Shown: piece by piece, positions 7,223 through 14,886 of the stretch
Numbering within the stretch: the stretch's first letter is position 1
Layout: every line of letters begins with the position of its first letter
Origin: Prolixibacteraceae bacterium
GTDB taxonomy: Bacteria > Bacteroidota > Bacteroidia > Bacteroidales > Prolixibacteraceae
Reading direction: 5' to 3'
Assembly (NCBI GenBank): GCA_023228025.1
Contig: JALOCD010000082.1
Span: forward strand, 1 to 19,563
DNA: 19,563 nucleotides
Notes under the pieces: generated by a model
The model's database searches: none
What the model was told of the DNA's origin: nothing
The model's input: only the letters and a program-made list of their open reading frames with translations
Translations under genes and position numbers: made by a program

Positions 7223-8056
7223 ATGAGAACTATTCTATTTGCATTATTAACAGGATGTAGTTTGTTTGTACAAGGGCAAACAAAAAAGGAATATCCGCAA
7301 CCAACTCCAATGACACATGAAATGTCCGAATTCTGGACACCTCAACCCAGAATTGTAGTTCCGGGGAAAACACTTTCTGAAGAAATCCTTGCTTTACCAC
7401 CTTCGGATGCTATCATTTTATTTGACGGAACCGGATTGTCCCATTGGGAAGGAGCTCCGAATAAGAATGTTTTGGTAAAAGGGAAAGATATGTCTAAGTT
7501 CAAAAGTTCAGAAGGAGGTGAGGCCAAATGGATAATAAAGGACGGGGCCCTTGTTGTCAATAAAGAATCGGGTGATATACAAACAAAGTTAACTTTCGCT
7601 GATTTTCAATTACATATTGAATGGCTTATTCCTGAAGGTATTCTGGGTGACAGTCAGTTAAGAGGTAATAGCGGAATCTTCCTGCAAGGCGTTTACGAGT
7701 TGCAAGTATTGGATTCTTACGGCAATGAGACCTATGCCAACGGGATGGCTGGCAGCATTTACAAGCAAACGCCCCCGCTGGTCAACGCGATGAAAAAACC
7801 CGGGGAATGGAATACCTATGATGTTATCTATACAGCCCCGATTTTTCGCGAAGACGGGTCATATCGCACGAAACCAATTGTAACATTGATACAAAACGGG
7901 ATACTGGTGCAAAACAATACAACAATTTTAGGTACGACCCCTTATATTGGATTTCCCCAGGTTATCCCCCATGGCAAAGGACCAATCCGGTTACAAGCCC
8001 ATGGCGATAAAAGCGAGCCAATAAGTTTTCGCAATATCTGGATTAGGGAATTATAA
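7223..8056 (+). CDS. Second DUF1080 (3-keto-disaccharide hydrolase family) protein, secreted or lipoprotein
   Basis: The protein has 277 residues from the ATG at 7223. An in-frame GTG at 7199 is possible, but the ATG gives a cleaner signal peptide (MRTILFALLTGCSLFVQGQ) and is preceded by purine-rich AGGGAAA. LLTGC at residues 8-12 fits a lipobox, although the hydrophobic stretch before it is short; cleavage after VQG is the alternative. The DUF1080 fold is shown by IILFDGTGLSHWEG (64-77), AKWIIKDGALVV, GNSGIFLQGVYELQVLDSYGN (148-168), PPLVNA and PGEWNTYDVIY. This subtype, with its NSGIFL and ELQVLDSY blocks, differs from the first DUF1080 protein. It probably cleaves or processes 3-keto-glycosides made by the exported oxidoreductase. 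The next sulfatase gene begins 15 bases after its stop. Confidence 0.87.
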   Translation: MRTILFALLTGCSLFVQGQTKKEYPQPTPMTHEMSEFWTPQPRIVVPGKTLSEEILALPPSDAIILFDGTGLSHWEGAPNKNVLVKGKDMSKFKSSEGGEAKWIIKDGALVVNKESGDIQTKLTFADFQLHIEWLIPEGILGDSQLRGNSGIFLQGVYELQVLDSYGNETYANGMAGSIYKQTPPLVNAMKKPGEWNTYDVIYTAPIFREDGSYRTKPIVTLIQNGILVQNNTTILGTTPYIGFPQVIPHGKGPIRLQAHGDKSEPISFRNIWIREL

Positions 8057-8071
8057 ATTTTAACTGAACCG

Positions 8072-9622
8072 ATGCTTGCTATGAATTACAACTATTATTT
8101 ACTTGCCTTAGGATGTGCGTTTAGCAATGCTTATTCTCAAAAAAGTATGGGTCAGGGTAGTTCAAAAAGACCAAATATCATTTATGTTCTGGCCGACGAT
8201 TTAGGTTATGGTGATATAAAAAGTTTAAACCCTGGGTCGAAGATCCCTACACCCAATATGGATAAACTCGTGGAAGAAGGGGTCCATTTTACGGATGCCC
8301 ATTCGAATTCCGCAGTTTGTACGCCAACTCGTTACGGGATTCTCACCGGAAGGTATGCCTTTCGGTCAAGGTTAAAAAATGGGGTACTATGGGGCTATTC
8401 CCCTTCGCTGATTGAACCTGGGAGGGAAACCGTGGCCACATTCCTGAAAAAGAACGGATATGAAACCGCCTGTATCGGGAAGTGGCATTTAGGCTTGGAT
8501 TGGGCAAAGAAAGACAGTTCAAAAGAGATCCCGGACGTGCAATGGAATATGGAAGTTCCCCGTGGTTTTGAAGACAATGTGGATTACAGGCAAAAGGTAG
8601 CGGGCGGGCCTTCAGACCATGGGTTTGATTATTCGCTGATTATCCCGGCTTCACTCGATATTAGTCCGTATTGTTATATCCGTAACGGGAAAGTTATCCA
8701 ATCCCCGATATCATATACAGAAGGAAAGGATCAGGATCGTGATGGGCGGGGTGTATTTTGGCGTCCCGGCAAGATGTCGCCTGGATTTGACTTCTATCGG
8801 GTACTACCCACTTTTGTGGATTCGGCATGCCAATACATAAACAATCATTCGGATCGCGCGAACCCTTTCTTTATATACCTGCCTTTACCGTCGCCACATA
8901 CCCCCTGGCTTCCGGCAAAAGAGTATGAAGGTAAATCAGGGGCTGGCAGATATGGAGATTATGTTGCAATGGTCGATGATATGATCGGAAGGGTATTGGA
9001 AACTGTTAAAAATCGAAATTTGGAGGAGAATACCTTGATTATTGTTACTTCTGATAATGGTTCGGACTGGCGACCTTCAGACATTGTTGAAACCGGGCAT
9101 CATGCAAACTATATCTACAAAGGCCGGAAAGCGGATATTTACGAGGCAGGGCACAGAATCCCGTTCATAGCCCGCTGGAAAGGCATAATTCCTGCCGGAA
9201 CCAAGTCGAATGAGGTAATGTGTACCACTGATTTGATGGCTACACTGGGTGGTATGCTTAACAAGGTTTTACCCGGTGGTTCAGCAGAAGACAGCTATAA
9301 TCTGTGGCCTGCCTTTATCAACAAGGTCTCTTATACTCCTATCCGGGAAGCCACAATCCATCATTCGCTGGATGGTTTTTTCAGCATAAGAAAAGGAAAA
9401 TGGAAATTAACACCCTATTTGGGTTCCGGTGGTTTTTCCCAACCTAAAATTATTGTTCCAAAAGAAGGTGAAACCCCGGGGACATTATATGATATTGAAA
9501 CTGACCCCCTGGAGAAAATTAGCCTGTACAAACTATATCCTGATCTTGTTGAGGAGTTGTCCCAACTATTAGAAAAATACAAAGAACAGGGATACAGCCG
9601 TCCAGTGCTGCTAAAAAAATGA
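8072..9622 (+). CDS. Secreted formylglycine-dependent sulfatase (S1 family), second copy
   Basis: This 516-residue sulfatase hydrolyses sulfate esters in the periplasm or at the cell surface. Residues 1-22 form a signal peptide ending in AYSQ. Metal ligands Asp42-Asp43 are in VLADDLGYGD. The formylglycine motif is Cys83-Thr-Pro-Thr-Arg87 followed by YGILTGRY. Also visible are GKWHLG (Lys137, His139), LPLPSPHTPW (His276), TSDNG (Asp328-Asn329) and YEAGHRIPF (His361). Unlike the first sulfatase it has only a short C-terminal subdomain ending in ETDPLEKISLY and a final helix, with no added beta domain. Blocks outside the active site, such as RSRLKNGVLWGYSPSLIEPG, differ from the first enzyme, so they probably remove sulfate from different positions. 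ATG 8072 is used; ATG 8081 is also possible. Its stop overlaps the start of the beta-helix gene (ATGA). Confidence 0.93.
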   Translation: MLAMNYNYYLLALGCAFSNAYSQKSMGQGSSKRPNIIYVLADDLGYGDIKSLNPGSKIPTPNMDKLVEEGVHFTDAHSNSAVCTPTRYGILTGRYAFRSRLKNGVLWGYSPSLIEPGRETVATFLKKNGYETACIGKWHLGLDWAKKDSSKEIPDVQWNMEVPRGFEDNVDYRQKVAGGPSDHGFDYSLIIPASLDISPYCYIRNGKVIQSPISYTEGKDQDRDGRGVFWRPGKMSPGFDFYRVLPTFVDSACQYINNHSDRANPFFIYLPLPSPHTPWLPAKEYEGKSGAGRYGDYVAMVDDMIGRVLETVKNRNLEENTLIIVTSDNGSDWRPSDIVETGHHANYIYKGRKADIYEAGHRIPFIARWKGIIPAGTKSNEVMCTTDLMATLGGMLNKVLPGGSAEDSYNLWPAFINKVSYTPIREATIHHSLDGFFSIRKGKWKLTPYLGSGGFSQPKIIVPKEGETPGTLYDIETDPLEKISLYKLYPDLVEELSQLLEKYKEQGYSRPVLLKK

Positions 9623-11646
9623 AAATGAAAACCAGGGAATCTATTAAAATTATTTTTTATCTGTTTGTTCTATTTACACCTTTTATTTGCGTGGGTAGAA
9701 CTTGCTATATCGCCCCGTTTGGACTGGATACAAACAAAGGGAGTATCAATGCCCCATTTAGGACTATTTCAAATGCCATTGGGCAAATGGCTGCCGGGGA
9801 TTCCTGCATATTGAGGGAAGGCACCTACCGGGAAAAAATTGTTATTGACAAGGCCGGGATTGTACTTTGTGCCTATCCGGGTGAAAATGTTTTGGTAACA
9901 GGTTGTGACCCAATTGAAGGTGCAATTGAGAATTTTAAGAATTCCCAAAACAATGAATTTTGCAACCGGATAAAGTTTGATAAAAAAGTGTACCAGCTTT
10001 TTATCGGTGGGAAGCAGATGGATATTGCCCGTTGGCCGAATAAAACAACCTCCCTGCTTTCCATGAAAGATTGGGAAAGTTCACTGGTCGATGCAGCAGG
10101 GGAAGACAAAAAAGTAACCATGCCCTCTATACCCGTTCAATCTCAATCATCAGATTTTTGGAAAGGAGGGTATTATATTGGGGTAAATAGTGAAGCTACA
10201 ACAAAGTTATCGACATGGTACTCAGGAGGTGGACAAATAATTTCATCCACAGGTGAATTGCTTCATATTTCACAGACTTGCTATGGTGTTGGTGGAAAAT
10301 ATGCAAATGGTAAAGGATATGGTTATATTCTGAATTGCCTGAATGCCCTTGATACAGAAAAAGAATGGTTTTGGGGCGATGGATATTTGTATTTTAAATA
10401 CCCCAATCATTTGGCAACTGAAAAACCCCTTATTGAAGTCCGAACACGAGTTTCCATTCTGGAAATCACCGCAAATAACGTGTGTATTAAAGATATTAAT
10501 TTTAAGGCTGGAACTATACTTATCGGAGGGGATAAGGCTGAAATAGGAAGCTGTACATTTCGGTACATTTCTCCTTTTGTCTGGAATCCGGGAGATAATA
10601 GTTCGGAATCCGGCGCCCGCTGCAATTGGGGTGATTACACAAATGGCAGTTCAGGGATTTGTGTTTTAGGCAATGGTTTGTCAATGAAGGATTGTTATGT
10701 GGCACATAGCTGGTTTAACGGCATCGTTTTATGGGGCAACTCATGCACCGTTGATAATTGCATCATAGAAGATGTGAACTGGATGGGCAAACGATGTTCC
10801 GGTATAAACAGTTTTGGCGCTGATAATACCATTCGTTACTGTACGATCAGGAATACCGGGGCATCCAGCATCGAAGGCGGAAATGGGGCTTGGATAAAAA
10901 AGTATGCTATTAGAAACTTATGGGAACACAATCGCTGCGAAAATGCTTGTAATTTGGTGGTTGACCAGGGCTTTTTCTACATAAACCATCAAAATGGGGC
11001 CTCCCCTTCTGCCAATTCAGAATGGAGATACAATCTATTAATACATAATCAAGGGCCGGATAAAGGTGTGTGGACAAGTACAAATGTTGGCCTTTATGTC
11101 GACAACAACTCTTCCGGGTACCTGGTACACCATAATGTGGTGGTTGATGCAAAAGAAGGCATACGGTACAACGATTTTTTAGATGGGGCAAGAGCAGGCA
11201 AGGGTGTATATTTTTACAACAATACTTTTTATCAGGTTAACCAATGTATGGCATCAGGGAGGATACCAAGAGGTACTAAACCGGATGCAGATATTACTGT
11301 AGAGAACAATCTTGGGATCGGATGCGGTGGATACGGTGTGTTCACCCGTACATCATCAAATGTTGAATTTGCTGAGAAGTCGTCAGTAGAAAATGCGGAC
11401 AATTCGAATTTCACCCTGAAACAAAGTAAATATATTGATGCAGGCGTTTTGATTCAAAATGTGGACATATCCTATGCAGGCACTGCACCGGATATTGGCG
11501 CATTTGAAACTAAATCACCTACATGGCATGCAGGTTCAGATTTAGTCATTCCTGAAAAAATTTTGATCGAAGATAACGAAGGACTAACTACGCATGTTGT
11601 CGATACTCCTGACAGGGATCTTAAAAGTAATTATGGAAAACAATAA
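9619..11646 (+). CDS. Secreted right-handed parallel beta-helix protein (DUF1565-like), probable glycan lyase or glycosidase
   Basis: The 675-residue protein starts with a signal peptide (hydrophobic residues 10-25) followed by the first beta-helix coils. YIAPFGLDTNKGSINAPFRTI (30-50) and GDSCILREGTYREKIVI (60-76) match the DUF1565/pectate-lyase-like opening seen in polysaccharide lyases and beta-helix glycosidases. A subdomain with LFIGGKQMDIARWPNKTT (127-144) follows, then a long region of ~20-25 residue repeats rich in N, G and V (about 280-560) typical of parallel beta-helices. Families with this build include PL6-type lyases, GH110 and GH141; the GGKQMDIARWPN block recalls GH141-like proteins, but I cannot assign a family. 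It overlaps the preceding sulfatase by four bases and the GH97 gene by 14, implying translational coupling. Action on the same glycan as the sulfatases is inferred. Confidence 0.8.
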   Translation: MKMKTRESIKIIFYLFVLFTPFICVGRTCYIAPFGLDTNKGSINAPFRTISNAIGQMAAGDSCILREGTYREKIVIDKAGIVLCAYPGENVLVTGCDPIEGAIENFKNSQNNEFCNRIKFDKKVYQLFIGGKQMDIARWPNKTTSLLSMKDWESSLVDAAGEDKKVTMPSIPVQSQSSDFWKGGYYIGVNSEATTKLSTWYSGGGQIISSTGELLHISQTCYGVGGKYANGKGYGYILNCLNALDTEKEWFWGDGYLYFKYPNHLATEKPLIEVRTRVSILEITANNVCIKDINFKAGTILIGGDKAEIGSCTFRYISPFVWNPGDNSSESGARCNWGDYTNGSSGICVLGNGLSMKDCYVAHSWFNGIVLWGNSCTVDNCIIEDVNWMGKRCSGINSFGADNTIRYCTIRNTGASSIEGGNGAWIKKYAIRNLWEHNRCENACNLVVDQGFFYINHQNGASPSANSEWRYNLLIHNQGPDKGVWTSTNVGLYVDNNSSGYLVHHNVVVDAKEGIRYNDFLDGARAGKGVYFYNNTFYQVNQCMASGRIPRGTKPDADITVENNLGIGCGGYGVFTRTSSNVEFAEKSSVENADNSNFTLKQSKYIDAGVLIQNVDISYAGTAPDIGAFETKSPTWHAGSDLVIPEKILIEDNEGLTTHVVDTPDRDLKSNYGKQ

Positions 11647-13537
11647 AAAATTGATGTTAATCGTATTCTTTTTGTCAATACTGGGGAGTAGTTGTGCAAA
11701 AAGAGTGACAACCATTGGTTCAGAAAATTCAGGGATTCAATTGCAAATTAAATCTTTGGAAGGAAAAATTCAATACGAAGTAAGTTTTAAAGGAAAGGTT
11801 TTGATAAATCCTTCAGGGCTGGGATTACTTTCCAGTGAATTTAATTTTGTCCCCGCAGAAATTATCAGGATCACACAAGCTAAAATACAGGAACAGTGGC
11901 ATCCTTTATTTGGTAAGTCAGGATTGGTAGACAACACTTATCATGAAGCAACAGTTGAAGCAAAAACGAAGGATGGCTTGCTAATTCATGTCAACTTCAG
12001 GGTATTTAACGATGGAGTCGCTTTCCGATATGAGGTACCGGTACAGAATGGGCTGGATAGCCTGACCATAACCGAAGATAAGACAACCTTTTGTTTTTCA
12101 CAAGACTTTAATTGCAGGGGCATTGACCAAAATATTGAAACCTCGGATTTCAGCCCCAAACCTATCAGTCAGACTAAATTCAGCCAACTGCCATTGCTGG
12201 TACATACACCCGAATGTTGGTTGGCAATAAATGAAGCATCGGTATTTGACTTCAGCGTGTTGTATTTACGAAATAATTCTACTTCAGCAACCATGAGCGC
12301 AGATATTGGAATTTCCCCTTGTTCATTGCCTTTAAGGACCCCATGGCGGGTTATCCAGATTGGGGAAAATGCAGGCGATTTGATTGAATCAAATATTTTG
12401 GTTAACCTGAATGAACCTTGTCAGATTGAAGATCCCTCATGGATAAAACCGGGCAAGGCTATGTGGGACTGGAGAAACCATGGCGATACAATCAATGGCT
12501 TTGTTTATGGCATTAATGAAGCATCTTATAAAAGACTGATTGATTTTGCATCAGGAAACTTGATTGAATATGTACTGTTCGATGCGGATTGGTACAGCGA
12601 ATTCGGACCTCAATATCCGAGTAAAGATTTGGATATGCCTGAAATAATCAAGTATGCGAACAAGAAAAATGTGGGTGTGTTACTCTACATCGATCGTCAC
12701 CGTGCCGGAAATAACAATGACTGGAATCTTGAAGATGTATTGAATACTTTTCAGAAATGGGGCGCTTCAGGCATAAAATACGGTTTCCTGTCTCAAGAGA
12801 CCAACGACAGGAAAACTTTTGTGGATTTGACCCGTGAAATTACCCGTTTGTGTGCAAAACATAGGATGCTGGTCGATTTTCACGACAACCCGGTACATCC
12901 TGGCGGTGAAGAACGGACATGGCCAAATAGGATTACGCTCGAATATTGTCACGGACAACAGGATTCCAGAAAATCCTTTGGACCGGAGATAGCCGTGACT
13001 GCCCCTTTTATTAACGGACTTTCTGGCCCCTTGGATATGGCCAATGGATATTACGATCTGAATGGCCTGCAAAATCGTTCAAAAGTCGATAAAAATGGGC
13101 TCAACAGTACTGTTGTTGGTGAAACAGCACGCTGCCTGATTAATTACTCTCCCCTTATGATCCTTCCGGATAATGGGGATGTATATAATCAAAAGAAAGA
13201 TTTGTTTAGTTTTATTCGGGATATGCCTGATACGTGGGACGAAACACGTTTCCTTGGCGGCGAACCAGGTGAATTTATTATTGTTGCCCGGCGCAGCGGG
13301 AGAAACTGGTTTGTGGCAGGGAATACCAATGTTAAGGCAAGAAGAGTCGATTTAAAATTGGATTTCCTGGAAGGAAGGGAATATAATTTAATCCGATATC
13401 AGGATACAAAAGATTCCCATTTTCAGAAAAATAAGGAATCCTATGAGGTACATATAGGAACGGTAGCTAAAGATCAGGTATTAACCCTACCTATGGCTCC
13501 AGGGGGTGGGTTTTGTATCAAAATTATAGCAGAATAA
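11633..13537 (+). CDS. GH97-family glycoside hydrolase, exported
   Basis: The protein has 634 residues from the ATG at 11633; an in-frame ATG at 11594 would add 13 residues ahead of the natural signal peptide. Residues 1-21 (MENNKK then a hydrophobic run to GSSC) look like a lipoprotein or Sec signal. The N-terminal GH97 beta-sandwich spans ~30-265, with INPSGLGL and FNDGVAFRYE. The catalytic barrel starts at KPGKAMWDWR (272-281). Barrel blocks are EYVLFDADWY (312-321), GIKYGF (380-385), MLVDFHDN (412-419), EERTWPNRITLEYCHG (426-441) and LSGPLDMANG (463-472). A C-terminal beta domain ends in APGGGFCIKI. GH97 enzymes hydrolyse alpha-glucosides or alpha-galactosides. The retaining nucleophile Asp of the GIKVDF block is Gly384 here, as in inverting SusB-type enzymes, but VDFHD also differs from SusB. 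Substrate is therefore open. Confidence 0.9.
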   Translation: MENNKKLMLIVFFLSILGSSCAKRVTTIGSENSGIQLQIKSLEGKIQYEVSFKGKVLINPSGLGLLSSEFNFVPAEIIRITQAKIQEQWHPLFGKSGLVDNTYHEATVEAKTKDGLLIHVNFRVFNDGVAFRYEVPVQNGLDSLTITEDKTTFCFSQDFNCRGIDQNIETSDFSPKPISQTKFSQLPLLVHTPECWLAINEASVFDFSVLYLRNNSTSATMSADIGISPCSLPLRTPWRVIQIGENAGDLIESNILVNLNEPCQIEDPSWIKPGKAMWDWRNHGDTINGFVYGINEASYKRLIDFASGNLIEYVLFDADWYSEFGPQYPSKDLDMPEIIKYANKKNVGVLLYIDRHRAGNNNDWNLEDVLNTFQKWGASGIKYGFLSQETNDRKTFVDLTREITRLCAKHRMLVDFHDNPVHPGGEERTWPNRITLEYCHGQQDSRKSFGPEIAVTAPFINGLSGPLDMANGYYDLNGLQNRSKVDKNGLNSTVVGETARCLINYSPLMILPDNGDVYNQKKDLFSFIRDMPDTWDETRFLGGEPGEFIIVARRSGRNWFVAGNTNVKARRVDLKLDFLEGREYNLIRYQDTKDSHFQKNKESYEVHIGTVAKDQVLTLPMAPGGGFCIKIIAE

Positions 13538-13621
13538 TAATGAAATATGATTGACCCGAAAATATAGAATTCGGACATTTCAAATTAATAACCAAGAAGA
13601 TTATAAATCACGTAAATAGAT

Positions 13622-14851
13622 ATGGGAACCTCTATATTTCAAGCCGAAAACGGGAAAAAATATTTATTCCCTTTTGCTATCATTGCCAGTTTGTTTTTCT
13701 TATCGGGATATACCAATGCGTTGCTCGATGTGCTTAACAAATATTTTCAGGAGGTACTGCATATTTCCAGGGCGGAGTCGGGATTGGTTCAGTTTTCACT
13801 TTATTCAGGGTATTTTATCATGGCGATACCCGCGGGAATATTCATTCACAGGTTCGGATACAATAAGAGTTTGATTCTAGGCTTATTAATCCTGATTGCC
13901 GGAACAATTTTGTTTATCCCTGGAGCGTATATTAAATCTTATTATGTTTTTCTGGTTGCATTATTTGTAATCGCATGTGGTTTCTCTTTTTTTGAAATCA
14001 TAGCCAATCCTTATGCTACTTTCCTTGGAAACGAGCAAGCAGCTACGCGAAGGATAAACCTAGTACAGGCATTCAACGGTATTGGATGGATATTCGGACC
14101 GTTATTGGGTGGTTTGATCATATTCAATAAATCTTCGGGTGAATATCATTTCAATAACCTGCCTATCCCGTTTATTTTTTTAGGTATTGGTATTCTTATC
14201 ATCTTAATTCTCATCATCCGGAAACCTTTACCTGAACTTTCTGATATAAAAAAAGATAATGAGATAAATCCAGGTACACCATCCATTACAGCTAAACCTT
14301 TTTATAAATATCCGCATTTTGTCCTGGCAATATTTGCCCAGTTCTTTTATGTGGCAGGACAGACTGGGATCAATAGCTTTTTTATCAATTATGTTACCGA
14401 AACCAATCAGGATATTTCCAATCAATCGGCTTCGGTAATGCTGGCCTTTGGTGGTATGAGCTTGTTTATTCTCGGTAGGTTTTCCGGAAGCTGGTTTATG
14501 AAATTCATCAACCCCTCCCGGTTGCTGACCATCTTTTCAGTGGCTTGTATGGTACTGGTAGCCCTGGTAATTATGAAATTACCGTTCGTCTCCATTGCAG
14601 CTCTTTGTGCTGTTTACTTTTTCATGTCTATCATGTATCCAACCATTTTTGCTTTAGGCATAAAGGACTTGGGAGAACAGGTCAAGAAAGCGTCATCGTA
14701 TATAGTAATGGGTATTGTTGGCGGAGCTTTTTGTCCGATGCTGATGGGTAAAATAGCGGATATTTATTCAATGACCATTGGCTTCATAGTCCCATTGGTA
14801 TGCTTTGCGTTCGTTTTTCTTTATGCCTATAAAGGGTGCAAATTGAGATAA
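13622..14851 (+). CDS. MFS sugar:H+ symporter of the FHS (FucP-like) family
   Basis: This is a 12-span inner-membrane permease of 409 residues, close to E. coli FucP in length. Family marks include FLSGYTNALLDVLNKYF (26-42), the GYFIMAIPAG helix, RFGYNKSLILGLL (77-89) and FFEIIANPYATFLG (123-136). Glu125 aligns with the proton/sugar-binding Glu of FucP in ETAANP. The family imports L-fucose, galactose, glucose or related hexoses with protons. The 84 bases upstream of the ATG hold no clear promoter. The glycyl radical enzyme gene begins 35 bases downstream, so the imported sugar may be the substrate, or precursor of the substrate, of that enzyme. A GH29 fucosidase in the same operon makes L-fucose or a derivative the favoured cargo, by context only. 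Confidence 0.9.
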   Translation: MGTSIFQAENGKKYLFPFAIIASLFFLSGYTNALLDVLNKYFQEVLHISRAESGLVQFSLYSGYFIMAIPAGIFIHRFGYNKSLILGLLILIAGTILFIPGAYIKSYYVFLVALFVIACGFSFFEIIANPYATFLGNEQAATRRINLVQAFNGIGWIFGPLLGGLIIFNKSSGEYHFNNLPIPFIFLGIGILIILILIIRKPLPELSDIKKDNEINPGTPSITAKPFYKYPHFVLAIFAQFFYVAGQTGINSFFINYVTETNQDISNQSASVMLAFGGMSLFILGRFSGSWFMKFINPSRLLTIFSVACMVLVALVIMKLPFVSIAALCAVYFFMSIMYPTIFALGIKDLGEQVKKASSYIVMGIVGGAFCPMLMGKIADIYSMTIGFIVPLVCFAFVFLYAYKGCKLR

Positions 14852-14886
14852 TACAATATTCAAACATTTTTTCAAAATTTAACATC

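Noticed and set aside
13538..13621. Possible promoter ahead of the FucP-like symporter.
   Set aside because: A TTG is present but no TAnnTTTG-like box at a suitable distance; the 84-base gap shows nothing else.
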